Notes: generated from the sequence alone by a model not told the origin. Shown: positions 36,922 to 47,281, numbered from the stretch's first letter. The stretch: DNA of 55,072 bases from Rheinheimera sp. (GCA_008015325.1 SSFI01000110.1:1-55072); one strand, 5' to 3'. Numbers and translations: made by a program.

Positions 36922-38394
36922 TTAAAGCGCACTGAGCAGGCTGTAATAAAACTGCACTGATTTAACCAGATTGTCCTGCCTGATCCGTTCGTTATTGCCA
37001 TGAAAACCGCCGAGTTCAGCCGACGTCAGTACCATCGGATTAAACCGATAGCTGGCGCCAGCCAGTTCCTCATAGAAGCGGCTGTCGGTGCCGCCGATAG
37101 TCAGCCCGGACACCACCACCAGCGGCGCCTGTTGCGCACCGGCGACTGCGTAGGTATTTTGCGCGGCAGTGCTGATACGACTGAAACCATCGCCGTCTTT
37201 GGCAGCGACTTTGGACGCCGCCATGCCCTGCAATACGGTCAGTTCAACCCTTGGGTCATTAATCACTGCCTTAGCATGCGCCAGAATGGCATCGACACTG
37301 TCGCGTGGGTGCAGCCGGAAGTTGACGACAGCTGTAGCCTGTTGCGGCAAGACATTGGCTTTGATACTGCCGCTCAGCATAGTCGGCGCTGTGGTGGTCC
37401 TGAGCATCGCATTGGCCGTCGGCATTTTGCTCAGTTCATGTTCCAGCAAAGCGCCGAACAACCAGCGGTTAGCCAGTAACATGCGTTGCAGCCAGGCCAT
37501 GTGCGGGCCAAGCTGGTCATAAAAATCGGCGGTCAGGCCATCTATTCCGCCGGGGACCTGCTGGTCGGTCAGGCGGGTCAAAGCGCGGGCCAGAATACTG
37601 ACTGCGGTCTCAGCCGGCGGCATTGAGCTGTGGCCGCCCGGACTTTGCACGCTCAGCTGCAGATTGAGAAAACCTTTTTCCGCGACATTGATACTGGCAA
37701 CATCAGCAGCCACACCCGGCACCATCTCACGCAACACAAACGAGCCTTCGTCCAGCGACCAGGCCAGTTTCACCTCGCGTTGCTGCAGCAGCGCAGTGAC
37801 GGCGGCGGCGCCTTCTTTGCTGCCGATCTCTTCATCGTGCGTCAGCGCCAGATAGACGTCGTGCGGCGGCTGGTAGCCTTGTTGCAGCAGCAGGCTAATG
37901 GCTTCCAGCATCGCAATGGCCGCGCCTTTGTCATCCATCGCACCACGTCCCCAGACATAACCGTCGGCAATGGCGCCGGAAAACGGGCTGTGCTGCCATA
38001 ATTTTTCAGTGCCCGGCGTGACCGGCACCACATCGTAGTGTGCCGATAACAGCATGGCATCGTGCTGGCTGTCCTTGCCTTTCCAGCGATACAGCAGGGT
38101 CAGCTCATTCACCGGCGTCAGTTCCAGCTGCTGCAGCTGCGGATAGGTCTGACCGACCCACTGCGTGAATTCGAGAAAACGGCTTTTATTGCGTTTGGCG
38201 CTGTTGTCATAAGAAATGGTCTGAAACCGGATGGCTTCGGACAGATGCCGGCTGACATTCCCGACATCGACCGCCTGCGTGACCGGCCTGGCCGGTGCGG
38301 GTGCTGCGGGGCTAAAACTGATAGTCCGGAAGGTCACGATGCCGATGAGCAGCAGTAAAGCGCCAGCGCTGTATTTAAAGATGGTTTTAACCAT
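36922..38394 (-). CDS. M20-family metallopeptidase (carboxypeptidase S-like), membrane-anchored
   Basis: Zinc peptidase of 490 residues. An N-terminal hydrophobic segment (YSAGALLLLIGIVTF) is a signal anchor. The M20 zinc sites are visible: LLSAHYDVVPV (first His and Asp), GYVWGRGAMDDKGAAI (bridging Asp), LTHDEEIGSKEGAAA (catalytic and metal Glu) and a late GGTDSRFYEEL with a distal HG; a dimerisation domain lies between (about 250-380). The ordering resembles yeast carboxypeptidase S (CPS1) and PM20D1. ATG 38394 has GGGAG eight bases upstream; the frame is open up to 38586 but lacks support there. Confidence 0.88.
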   Translation of the reverse strand: MVKTIFKYSAGALLLLIGIVTFRTISFSPAAPAPARPVTQAVDVGNVSRHLSEAIRFQTISYDNSAKRNKSRFLEFTQWVGQTYPQLQQLELTPVNELTLLYRWKGKDSQHDAMLLSAHYDVVPVTPGTEKLWQHSPFSGAIADGYVWGRGAMDDKGAAIAMLEAISLLLQQGYQPPHDVYLALTHDEEIGSKEGAAAVTALLQQREVKLAWSLDEGSFVLREMVPGVAADVASINVAEKGFLNLQLSVQSPGGHSSMPPAETAVSILARALTRLTDQQVPGGIDGLTADFYDQLGPHMAWLQRMLLANRWLFGALLEHELSKMPTANAMLRTTTAPTMLSGSIKANVLPQQATAVVNFRLHPRDSVDAILAHAKAVINDPRVELTVLQGMAASKVAAKDGDGFSRISTAAQNTYAVAGAQQAPLVVVSGLTIGGTDSRFYEELAGASYRFNPMVLTSAELGGFHGNNERIRQDNLVKSVQFYYSLLSAL

Positions 38395-38676
38395 GGAGAT
38401 CTCCCACTGTAACTTAATTGTTGTCATTGTTATTTTTCTGATTTTCGCGGCAACTCGCTGGTATTTATCCGCAATAGCTGTCTGATTGACTCTAAAGTTT
38501 TGTGACAGCTCTGACCAGTAATTTTTGCCAGAATGCAGGTGCTGTTGCAAAAAAGTGGACGTCCGGAGCTGCTGTGCTAATTTCAACAGTCAGGAGCTGC
38601 GAGATCTTAAACAAGCGCAGCTGTTCACAGCTTAAACGGATCGGTGCTCTGGTCACAGGCGTCAGGGATTTTCGAT

Positions 38677-41600
38677 ATGACACAGCAACCGCATTGGACT
38701 GAGCACCAGAGTGCAACCAGCACCAGGTGGCCGCTATGGCTGGCTGCCTTGCTGCTGTTGTCGGGGGGGGGCGCGGTTTTCACTTACGCCCGTGTGCTGG
38801 AACAGCAGAACCAGCAACGGATGCTGCAAGCATTAACCGATGTGGCAGAGCAGGTAGTGCAGCAAAGCAAAGATCGGTTACAGCGCTATCAATACGGCCT
38901 GCGGGGCTTGCGGGGTCATGTGCTGACCGCCGGGGCTGCGCTTAGTGCTGAGACTTTTCGTGCTTATAGTCAGAGCCGGGATCTTGCTGTCGAGTTTCCG
39001 GGCGCTCATGGTTTTGGTTATATCCACCGGGTGGCTCAGGCACAGTTGCCGCAGTTTTTACAACAGGCGAGGCAGACCGGACCGGCAGATTTTAAGCTGA
39101 CGATATTGGCGCATCATCCGCACGACCATTTCATCATTCAATATATCGAACCGCTGGCAGCTAATCAGGCTGCCATAGGTCTGGATATCAGTTCGGAATC
39201 CAATCGTTATGCGGCGGCTGTTGCGGCGATGCAAAGTGGCGAGGCCCGGCTGACCGCACCTGTGACACTGGTACAGGCTGGCGGTAAACCTTTACAGGCG
39301 TTTGTCATGTTATTGCCGGTTTATCAGGGCTGGGTCACGCCCGCGACGGTGGCTCAGCGGCAAAAACTGTTACTGGGCTGGAGTTACACACCACTGATCG
39401 CCGGTGAGGTGTTGCATGATTTATTAGCGCAAGCCGGTGGTGTAGGTCTGGAAATACGTGATGTGACCGGCGAACCCAGTGTGTTTTTTCAATCCGGCAC
39501 GGCCAGGCTACCGTCCGGTGAGCAAGGGGATGTTGTTTTAGACAGTGAAGTGTTTGGCCGGCGCTGGCAATGGCATTTTTATGCTGATCAGCAGTTTAGT
39601 CAGCAGCTCGGATTACCCTCAGTGCAACAACACTCGGCATTGGGACTGCTGTTGACGTTGTTATTGGCGCTGACCGCCAGTATGGGCATGCGGATTTATT
39701 TATCGCGCCAGCAGTTTCATGAGCATAAAAGCCGGCTGGCCGCCATAGTGCGCAGTTCCAGTGATGCCATCATCAGTCAGGATTTGCAGGGTGTCATTAC
39801 CAGCTGGAACCATGGCGCCGAAGTGATGTTTGGTTACAGTGCGGCTGAGGCTGTGGGGCAACCACTGCTTAAACTAATTATTCCACCGGAGCTGAGGTCA
39901 CAGGAAGATCAAATCCTGCAGCACATCCGCCACGGTGACAGTGTGAAGCAATTTGTCACGCAGCGCCGGCATCAATCCGGCGCACTGCTGGATGTGCTGG
40001 TCAATGTGTCGCCGGTTTATGATGAAAAAGGCCGGATCATTGCCGCAGCAAAAACGCTGCGGGATATCGGTGAGCTCATCGCCAGCCGGCGTCAGTTGGA
40101 TCAGGCGCTGCGCCAGCATCAAACCTTATTGGCGACCATTAACGCGCAGTTTTTATATGTCGAAACCGACCCATCCGGCCGGATCATCGATGTTAATGCC
40201 GTATTCTGCCAGAGTATCGGTTACAGCCGGGCTGAGTTACTCGGGCAGACACATCGGCAGATCAGTTCCGGGGTGCACCCGGCGCAGTTCTGGCAGCAGC
40301 TTTGGGGGCAGATTAGTCAGCAACAGGCCTGGCGTGGCGAGATTTGTAACCGTCATCAAAATGGCAGTTTGCGCTGGTACGACACTGTGATAATGCCGCT
40401 GCTGAATGCCGCAGGCCTGACTGAGCGCTACATCGCATTATCCAGCGATATCACCGACCGTAAACAAGCAGAATCGCACCGTGCTGAACTGCATCAGCTG
40501 ATTGATACCGTGCTGCGGGCCGCTTCAGAAGTCGCCATTATCAGCCTTGACAAACACGGCGTGGTGCAACTGTTTAACCGCGGCGCCGAGCTGATGCTGG
40601 GGTATCAGGCTGCGGACATGGCTGGGCAAGCGCAGCTGACGACTTTACTGAGCAGCAGCGAATTTGTCAGCCGCAGCCGGGAAATAGGCCTGCCTGGTGA
40701 AACTCAGGCTGATTTACTGGGGTATCTGGCCAAAACCGGTACGCCGGAAACCTGGCGTAGTCAGCTGACCTGCCTGGATGGCAGCAGTTTACCGGTGTTG
40801 CTGACATTAACCGCCATCCGCGATACCAGCTGCGAACTGCTGGGTTATTTAGTGATTGCACTGGATTTCAGTGAGCAGCTGCAGTCAGAGCTGGATTTAA
40901 CTATGTTACGCGATCAGCTCAGTATTGCGGCTGAAGTTGCGCATATGGGCGTCTGGACCTGGCAGCCGGAAAACAATGAATTGTGGTGGAATGGCCGGAT
41001 GTTTGATATCTACCGGCAAGACCCGGCGCTGGCGCAATCCGGCCTCTGTTATCAGCACTGGCAGGAGCGGGTACATCCGGATGATTTGGCGGCAACCGAA
41101 GCTGCGTTGCAACAAGCGCTCGCCGGCACCGGCCAATATGAGCCCATCTTTCGTATCGTCACGCCGGACCGCGGCGTACGTTACATTCAGGGCGCCGCCA
41201 CGGTCGAATACAAGGCCGACGGCACCCCCTGGCGCATGACTGGCATTAACCTCGATATCACCGAGCAACGGGAACTGGAGATGCAATTACGTCAGGCCAA
41301 GGAACAGGCCGATATCGCCAATCAGGCCAAGTCACAATTCCTGGCGAATATGAGCCACGAGATCCGCACGCCACTCAATGCGGTGCTTGGCATGTTACAA
41401 CTGCTGCAACAAACGCCGCTCAGTGATTTGCAAACCGACTATGTCGGCAAAACCCAGATAGCCGCTACCGCACTGCTGGGTTTGCTGAACAATATCCTCG
41501 ATTTCTCCAAGATTGATGCCGGCCGGCTGGAGCTGGACCCGGCGCCGCTGGAGCTGGCCGGCTTTTTTCACGATGTAGCCGTGTTACTCGGTGCTACCCA

Positions 41601-43500
41601 TCAGAATCCGCATGTGGAACTGCTGTTTGATTTGGCGCCTGATTTACCGGCCAGTATTCTGGCTGACCGCCTGCGCCTGCAGCAGGTGCTGGTAAATTTG
41701 GCCGGTAATGCGCTGAAGTTTACTCAGCAAGGTTATGTCCGGCTTAGTGTCAGCCGACAAACGGCGGCGGCAGGGAAAGCACTGCTGCTGTTCCGGGTCG
41801 AAGACAGCGGCATTGGCATTTCGGCTGAGCAGCAGCAACGGTTGTTTAATGCCTTCAGCCAGGCGGAAACGTCGATCAGCCGCCGTTTTGGTGGTACAGG
41901 CCTTGGCCTGGTCATTTGTCAGCGTTTGCTGGCTTTAATGGCGGCAAAACTGCAGCTGGACAGTACACCGGGGCAAGGCAGCTGTTTTAGCTTCAGCGTC
42001 GAATTTCCGCTGGTCGCCGAGCAGGTGCCGACGTTGCTGTCGCAGCCACTGAAGGTGCTGGTGGCTGATGATCAGGCTCTGGTCCGCCAGAGTCTGACGG
42101 CCAGTCTGCAGCAGCTTGGTTGTGAGGTTACGGCAGTCGCTGATGGTGAGGCAGCGGTCCAAGCGGTACGGCAGGCGGCTGATGCAGACAGCCCGTTCCA
42201 GCTGGTCTTGCTGGACTGGCGGATGCCGGTGCTGGATGGGCTTGCGGCAGCGCAGCAAATGTTGCAGCAAAATCAGGGTTGCTCCTCAGCAAACTCTACA
42301 CCCAACCGGATGCCGATGCTGATGATGGTGACCGCGTTTGAAAGCGAGGTGCTGCAGCAGCTGGCACGCCAGCAATACCAGCCTATTCACGACGTGCTGA
42401 TCAAACCCGTCACGCCGCAGCAACTGGCCAGCCGCATCCAGCAAGCCCTGCAGCCGGCCACTGCCAGGGTGCAGAAACCTGCCAGATTGCCGGATAAACC
42501 ATTGGCCGGCTTGTCATTGCTGGTGGTTGAGGATAATGCGCTGAACCGGGAAGTCGCCGAGCAATTACTGATCTCCGCCGGAGCCAGGGTTACGCTGGCG
42601 GTGGATGGTTTTATCGCAGTGGCGCTGGTACATCAGCAATATTTTGATTTGGTGCTGATGGATTTGCAGATGCCAGGTATGGATGGACTCACGGCCACTA
42701 AACAAATCCGGCAGCTTTATTCGGCGGCGCAGTTGCCTGTGGTCGCGATGACGGCCAATGCCACCGCCGATGATCAAATCGCCTGTAAAGACGCTGGCAT
42801 GAATGCTCATATCGCCAAGCCGATTGATTTAAAAAACTTGTGCCCGCAATTGCTGGCATTGTGTAGCCGCGCAATGCCGTCGTCGCAGACGCACAGTCAG
42901 GGCCAGAGCGGCAGCCCGCAGCCAGCTGACGACAGTGTATTGCAGCCGTTACCGCAGTTGTTGTCACGCTTTGGCGACAACAGTCAGCTGCTATATCAGG
43001 CCTGGCAACGCCTGCCGCAGGAATGGCAACAACAAACGAAGATGTACGCAGAGGCTGCGGACAATCACGCCAGACGCGCTGTGTTACATACTTTGCAGGG
43101 CGTGGTCGCAACGCTCGGTGCCGTGCAGCTGGCTCAGGCATTGCGGGTGGCCGGGCGGCAGCTGCAGCAGGGCTTGCCGGCGGATATTCAGGCATTACAA
43201 CCTCTGCTGGAGCAAAGCCTGCGACAATTCAGCCAAAGCTGGGCCGAATATTCAGCGCAGCAACCGGCGCTGACCAGATTGAACCCGCAGGCGCTGGCTG
43301 AGTCTGAACAAACTGAGCAGACAGAACTGTTGCAGCAGCTGGAGCTGGCGTTGCAACAACAACATTTATCGGCGCTGGATTTGACCGCCCGTTTACTGGT
43401 CACAGATCAGCGTTATCAACAACTTAGTGCGCAGGTCGAGCAACTGGATTTTCACGCTGCGCTGAACACGCTCAGACAATTGGCAAGGAAGGTAATTTGA
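38677..43500 (+). CDS. Hybrid sensor histidine kinase: CHASE, four PAS, kinase, two receivers, HPt
   Basis: Inner-membrane phosphorelay kinase of about 1607 residues. Two membrane helices (about 19-40 and 320-345) enclose a periplasmic CHASE-like domain. Four PAS/PAC domains follow (about 355-475, 480-600, 605-730, 740-865). The HisKA box FLANMSHEIRTPLN has its histidine near 893; the ATPase domain shows RLQQVLVNLAGNALKFT and GTGLGLVIC. Receiver 1 (about 1124-1255) has VADDQ and LLDWRMP (D near 1179); receiver 2 (about 1278-1400) has VEDNALN and LMDLQMPGMDG (D near 1328). The C-terminal HPt has LHTLQG (His near 1471). All phosphoryl sites are present. ATG 38677 is preferred over GTG 38644. 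The next gene overlaps its stop (TGATG). Confidence 0.92.
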   Translation: MTQQPHWTEHQSATSTRWPLWLAALLLLSGGGAVFTYARVLEQQNQQRMLQALTDVAEQVVQQSKDRLQRYQYGLRGLRGHVLTAGAALSAETFRAYSQSRDLAVEFPGAHGFGYIHRVAQAQLPQFLQQARQTGPADFKLTILAHHPHDHFIIQYIEPLAANQAAIGLDISSESNRYAAAVAAMQSGEARLTAPVTLVQAGGKPLQAFVMLLPVYQGWVTPATVAQRQKLLLGWSYTPLIAGEVLHDLLAQAGGVGLEIRDVTGEPSVFFQSGTARLPSGEQGDVVLDSEVFGRRWQWHFYADQQFSQQLGLPSVQQHSALGLLLTLLLALTASMGMRIYLSRQQFHEHKSRLAAIVRSSSDAIISQDLQGVITSWNHGAEVMFGYSAAEAVGQPLLKLIIPPELRSQEDQILQHIRHGDSVKQFVTQRRHQSGALLDVLVNVSPVYDEKGRIIAAAKTLRDIGELIASRRQLDQALRQHQTLLATINAQFLYVETDPSGRIIDVNAVFCQSIGYSRAELLGQTHRQISSGVHPAQFWQQLWGQISQQQAWRGEICNRHQNGSLRWYDTVIMPLLNAAGLTERYIALSSDITDRKQAESHRAELHQLIDTVLRAASEVAIISLDKHGVVQLFNRGAELMLGYQAADMAGQAQLTTLLSSSEFVSRSREIGLPGETQADLLGYLAKTGTPETWRSQLTCLDGSSLPVLLTLTAIRDTSCELLGYLVIALDFSEQLQSELDLTMLRDQLSIAAEVAHMGVWTWQPENNELWWNGRMFDIYRQDPALAQSGLCYQHWQERVHPDDLAATEAALQQALAGTGQYEPIFRIVTPDRGVRYIQGAATVEYKADGTPWRMTGINLDITEQRELEMQLRQAKEQADIANQAKSQFLANMSHEIRTPLNAVLGMLQLLQQTPLSDLQTDYVGKTQIAATALLGLLNNILDFSKIDAGRLELDPAPLELAGFFHDVAVLLGATHQNPHVELLFDLAPDLPASILADRLRLQQVLVNLAGNALKFTQQGYVRLSVSRQTAAAGKALLLFRVEDSGIGISAEQQQRLFNAFSQAETSISRRFGGTGLGLVICQRLLALMAAKLQLDSTPGQGSCFSFSVEFPLVAEQVPTLLSQPLKVLVADDQALVRQSLTASLQQLGCEVTAVADGEAAVQAVRQAADADSPFQLVLLDWRMPVLDGLAAAQQMLQQNQGCSSANSTPNRMPMLMMVTAFESEVLQQLARQQYQPIHDVLIKPVTPQQLASRIQQALQPATARVQKPARLPDKPLAGLSLLVVEDNALNREVAEQLLISAGARVTLAVDGFIAVALVHQQYFDLVLMDLQMPGMDGLTATKQIRQLYSAAQLPVVAMTANATADDQIACKDAGMNAHIAKPIDLKNLCPQLLALCSRAMPSSQTHSQGQSGSPQPADDSVLQPLPQLLSRFGDNSQLLYQAWQRLPQEWQQQTKMYAEAADNHARRAVLHTLQGVVATLGAVQLAQALRVAGRQLQQGLPADIQALQPLLEQSLRQFSQSWAEYSAQQPALTRLNPQALAESEQTEQTELLQQLELALQQQHLSALDLTARLLVTDQRYQQLSAQVEQLDFHAALNTLRQLARKVI

Positions 43501-44438
43501 TGTCGCATTATACCCAGTGGTATGCCACACCTGGCGCGCAGCCACGTATATTGCTGGTGGACGATCACCAGCTGAACATCCGGGTGATGTATGAGATTTT
43601 CCGGCATGAATTTGATGTGTTTATTGCACTGAATGGCGAACAGGCGCTGGAAAAATGCTACGAACTGCACCCTGACCTGATTCTGCTGGATGTGGTGATG
43701 CCGCGGCTGGACGGCTACGAAGTCTGCCGGCGTTTAAAAGCTGATCCGGAACTGGCGGATATTCCGGTTATTTTTATCACATCACATTTTGACGAAGCCG
43801 ATGAAGTGCGCGGCTTTGAACTGGGGGCCGTTGATTTTATTCATAAACCGGTGAATCCCATTATCACCAAAGCCCGGGTCAAAACCCAGTTGCAGCTGAA
43901 ACAACAGGCCGATTTATTAAGAGCCATTTCGCAAATTGACGGCCTGACCGGCATCGCCAACCGCCGGCGCTTTGACCAGGAACTGGAGCTTGAATGGCGC
44001 AGTTGTTGCCGGGCCGATGAACCTTTGTCGCTGCTGATGCTGGATATCGATTATTTTAAGCAGTACAACGATGAGTTCGGTCATCTGGCCGGCGATGAAT
44101 GTCTGCGCCGGGTGGCTATGGCGATGCAGCAGGCAATAGGCCGGCCTTATGATTTGCTGGCGCGCTTTGGCGGCGAGGAGTTTGCTGTATTGTTGCCACG
44201 CACCAACAGTCATGGCGCGCAGTTTCTGGCGCAGAATATCTTACTGAAAATTCAGCATCTGGCCTTGCCACATCCCTATTCACCGGGCGGTATTGTCACA
44301 CTCAGTGCCGGCCTTGCGACTGCCGTACCGCAGGACCATACCCAGGCCCGGCAGCTGCTGCAACGTGCTGATGAAATGCTGTACAAGGCGAAACAACAAG
44401 GCCGCAACCGGCTGTTGGTGGACGAGACTCTGATCTGA
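43500..44438 (+). CDS. PleD-like response regulator with diguanylate cyclase domain
   Basis: Protein of 312 residues: receiver (about 15-130) with LLVDDHQLN, LILLDVVMPRLDGYEV (phospho-Asp) and FIHKPVNP, then a GGDEF domain (about 145-305) with DGLTGIANRRRFDQELE, LDIDYFKQYNDEFGHLAGD and the active RFGGEEFAVLL. Phosphorylation probably drives dimerisation and c-di-GMP synthesis. Its start overlaps the stop of the hybrid kinase by one base and GGAAGG precedes it, so the two are a coupled pair and the kinase HPt is the likely phosphodonor. In-frame TTG 43497 is a less likely start. Confidence 0.93.
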   Translation: MSHYTQWYATPGAQPRILLVDDHQLNIRVMYEIFRHEFDVFIALNGEQALEKCYELHPDLILLDVVMPRLDGYEVCRRLKADPELADIPVIFITSHFDEADEVRGFELGAVDFIHKPVNPIITKARVKTQLQLKQQADLLRAISQIDGLTGIANRRRFDQELELEWRSCCRADEPLSLLMLDIDYFKQYNDEFGHLAGDECLRRVAMAMQQAIGRPYDLLARFGGEEFAVLLPRTNSHGAQFLAQNILLKIQHLALPHPYSPGGIVTLSAGLATAVPQDHTQARQLLQRADEMLYKAKQQGRNRLLVDETLI

Positions 44439-44477
44439 AGAGTCTTAATACTGTCATATTGCCTGCATAGACTATTA

Positions 44478-44755
44478 GGGCGTGTTGACGTTTGGTGGTT
44501 GAGTTTTGTTCGTTTTGGCCACCGCGTGGTGGTGGCGTTTGGGGCGCGAAACGAGGCGCGTGGCATAGTCATTCTATGTAAGCAACGAGTGACAAAGCCC
44601 AAAGCGCCACCAAACGAACCCGCAGGGCAGCGCTTGGCGGCTCTTTCTGCGGCGTTAATGCTCGTTTATGTAGAATCACTACACCGCACTCGCATTGCCT
44701 TGCATAAAAAGCCGCCAAACTGCTGCAAAAACACCTCTCAAACATCAACATGCCC
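44478..44755. repeat. MITE-like element, copy 2 (278 bp, TA flanks)
   Basis: Same ends and same first 135 bases as the copy at 13325-13497, flanked by TA (44476-44477 and 44756-44757). The right end is more diverged (CATCAACATGCCC instead of CGTTAACACGCCC). It has 105 extra bases (44616-44720), bounded by GCCACCAAAC (44606-44615) and GCCGCCAAAC (44711-44720). The element separates the response regulator from the GGDEF-EAL gene and ends 20 bases before the latter's start. Confidence 0.8.
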
Positions 44756-44775
44756 TATATTGTCTGGAGAAGTTT

Positions 44776-47277
44776 ATGCAGCGTCGTCCCGCTTTAGTTG
44801 CCAGTCTGGCCAGTTGTGTCATTTTTTCTATTATTTTGCTGATCGCATTTTATCTCGGGCTCAGTAATCAAAAAACCAGTGAAATCAAAGCCAGAACTGT
44901 GGCGCAGCAAGTAAGTAATGCGCTGGAAATTATGGCCGCCGACCGGGTGCGGGCGCTGGATGATTTGGTCGGACACTGGCCGGTCGCTGCCGCCAACGAA
45001 ATTGACTGGTTTAATGTCCGCGCCGTGACGCTGGCAAAGATGCTGCCGGGCCTGCGTGATTTGGTGTTGCTCGATCAGCAAGGCCGGGTGATGTGGTCGA
45101 TTGACCCGATGCAGCGCAAACAGTTATTACAGCTGCATTTACCGACCTTGCTCGGCGCACTGCTATTGGACAAAAGTGCGGTGTTGCATCCGCCACAGCA
45201 ACCACAAAGTCTGGTGGTCAGCCGTGCCATCAGTATGCAGGGCAAACCGCACGGGTATGTCGCGGCCTTTTTTGATATCACCACTATTATCGGTGTTTAC
45301 ACCAGCGAGCTCGGCTCCGGCGGGCTGAGTTTTCGCATGCAGGATGGCACGCGGGTGTTGCTGCAAAGCGGCAGTTTTACCACTTCGGCACCGGAAGTCA
45401 CTCAACCTTTAGTTTTTGCCGGCCGGCAATGGCATTTTACCGTGCAGAGTCAGACCGACATCTGGCAAAGCGCCTGCTGGATGGCCGGGCTTGGGTTTGT
45501 CATTTCCTGCGGTATCGGCGTGTTGTTGTATCGTCAGTTTGCCAAAGACGCACAGGTACGGCGTTTTCAGCAGTTGTATCAGTCGGCGGCGGATGCGTCG
45601 CTGGATGCGATGTTATTGTGGTCGCGTCAGGCGGATGCGACTGCGGGCGATTTTTTACTGCAACAAAGTAACAAAGTTGCGGCCCAGCTGTGTGACGCAG
45701 CGTTGTTATTGCCCGGCCAATCGCTGGCGCTGCTTTGCCAGCAACTGGATGCAACATGGTTATTACGGCGTTGCCTGAAAGTGGACCAGACGGGGCAGCC
45801 TTATGAGGCAGTGCTGGCGCAGCCGTCCATGCTTATTCATGCGCGCTGGCTGCGTTTGCAGGTGGTGAAATCGGCACAAGGCCTGGCGATGACTTTTCGT
45901 GACGTCAGCCGGGAACAGGCGCTGCAACAGCAAATCCGTTATCAGGCTGAACATGATCAGCTCACCGGTTTATTAAACCGCTATGCCTTTGAGCAACGCC
46001 TCGCCGCTTTACTGCAACAACCGCAGGCCGGTGCTTTGTGTTACATCGATATGGACCAGTTTAAGCAAATTAATGACAGTTGTGGTCATCTGGCCGGCGA
46101 TGAGCTGTTGCGCCGGGTCGCCAGCCTGCTCAGCACCGATTTAACCGAAGCCGATGTGCTGGCGCGGGTTGGCGGCGACGAGTTTTGTCTGGTGTTAACT
46201 GGTCGCGATCTGGCGGCAGTCAGCCAGCATTTACAGCAGTTATTACGACAAATCGCCGCTTTTCGCTTTGACTGGCAACAGCAGATTTTTACCATCGGCG
46301 CCAGTGTCGGTGTGGTGGCGCTGGATGGCTATCGGGGCAGCCTGACTGATTTAGTCAAAGCGGCCGACAGCGGCTGTTATCTGGCCAAACATCAGGGCCG
46401 CAACCGCTATTTTATTGTCGATACTGACGGGCCTGAGCTAAATCATCTGGCGCAGCAACGCCAGTTGTTATCGCTGCTGCACAAAGCGCTGGATGAAGAT
46501 TTGTTTGAAATGTATGCCCAGCCGATTGTGCCTTTATCCGTGACAGGACAAGGCCTGCATCTCGAAGTACTGCTGCGGCTGCGGGACAATGATGGGCAGA
46601 TGGTGAGTCCGGCGCTGTTTATTCCGCTGGCTGAGCAGCAGGGCCTGATGGGGTTGATTGACCGCTGGGTGATCCGCCGCGTGTTGCAGCTGCTGTCGCA
46701 AAGCCCGTTGCAGCTGGAGCAGCTGGATAAAATCGCCATTAACTTATCCGGGCCGTCGTTGAGTGATCCGGAGCTGCTGCCTTATATTCAGCAGCAGCTG
46801 GCGCTCTGCCGTATTCCGGCCGGCAAAATCTGCTTTGAGATCACCGAAACAGCGGCTATCACCAACATGGCGGCCGCCAGGCGCTTTATCGACAGTCTGC
46901 GCCAGATCGGCTGCAAATTTGCGCTGGATGATTTTGGTGTTGGCATGTCGTCTTTTGCTTATCTGAAACACCTGCCGGTGGATTACCTGAAAATTGACGG
47001 CTCTTTTGTTAAAGCCATGACGCAAAATGCCACTGATGCGGTGATGGTGCGCGCGATGGCCGATATCGCCCGTAGTCTGCAAATTCAGACTATTGCTGAA
47101 TTTGTACCGGATGAAGCTACTTGCGTATTGCTGCGCAGTATCGGCGTGCATTATGGCCAGGGTTATGGATTAGGACATCCGGCACCATGGCACAGTTTTT
47201 TCCGCGATAACCCGTCCAGACCACAAGATTGCGCGACCGCAGTGATGCAGTCTGCAGTGCCGGCGTTGGCATTGTGA
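44776..47277 (+). CDS. GGDEF-EAL c-di-GMP turnover protein with periplasmic sensor
   Basis: Inner-membrane protein of 833 residues. Helix 1 (about 8-30) and helix 2 (about 231-255) enclose a periplasmic sensor, perhaps CHASE4- or dCACHE-like. A PAS-like region (about 268-375) leads to GGDEF (about 385-550), intact as RVGGDEFCLVL, and EAL (about 575-815), with EVL in place of EAL (HLEVLLRLR), NLSGPSL, FEITETAAI, LDDFGVGMSSF, LKIDGSFV and TIAEFV. The metal-binding residues appear present, so both activities are possible. GGAGA precedes ATG 44776, just outside the MITE; the frame is open back into the element, which is not taken as coding. Confidence 0.9.
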   Translation: MQRRPALVASLASCVIFSIILLIAFYLGLSNQKTSEIKARTVAQQVSNALEIMAADRVRALDDLVGHWPVAAANEIDWFNVRAVTLAKMLPGLRDLVLLDQQGRVMWSIDPMQRKQLLQLHLPTLLGALLLDKSAVLHPPQQPQSLVVSRAISMQGKPHGYVAAFFDITTIIGVYTSELGSGGLSFRMQDGTRVLLQSGSFTTSAPEVTQPLVFAGRQWHFTVQSQTDIWQSACWMAGLGFVISCGIGVLLYRQFAKDAQVRRFQQLYQSAADASLDAMLLWSRQADATAGDFLLQQSNKVAAQLCDAALLLPGQSLALLCQQLDATWLLRRCLKVDQTGQPYEAVLAQPSMLIHARWLRLQVVKSAQGLAMTFRDVSREQALQQQIRYQAEHDQLTGLLNRYAFEQRLAALLQQPQAGALCYIDMDQFKQINDSCGHLAGDELLRRVASLLSTDLTEADVLARVGGDEFCLVLTGRDLAAVSQHLQQLLRQIAAFRFDWQQQIFTIGASVGVVALDGYRGSLTDLVKAADSGCYLAKHQGRNRYFIVDTDGPELNHLAQQRQLLSLLHKALDEDLFEMYAQPIVPLSVTGQGLHLEVLLRLRDNDGQMVSPALFIPLAEQQGLMGLIDRWVIRRVLQLLSQSPLQLEQLDKIAINLSGPSLSDPELLPYIQQQLALCRIPAGKICFEITETAAITNMAAARRFIDSLRQIGCKFALDDFGVGMSSFAYLKHLPVDYLKIDGSFVKAMTQNATDAVMVRAMADIARSLQIQTIAEFVPDEATCVLLRSIGVHYGQGYGLGHPAPWHSFFRDNPSRPQDCATAVMQSAVPALAL

Positions 47278-47281
47278 TACG

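Noticed and set aside
38395..38586. Extension of the M20 peptidase upstream of its signal anchor
   Set aside because: It is hydrophilic and unlike the family; GGGAG precedes ATG 38394.
44695..44775. Extension of the GGDEF-EAL protein into the MITE
   Set aside because: The sequence belongs to the repeat; ATG 44776 has a ribosome site outside it.
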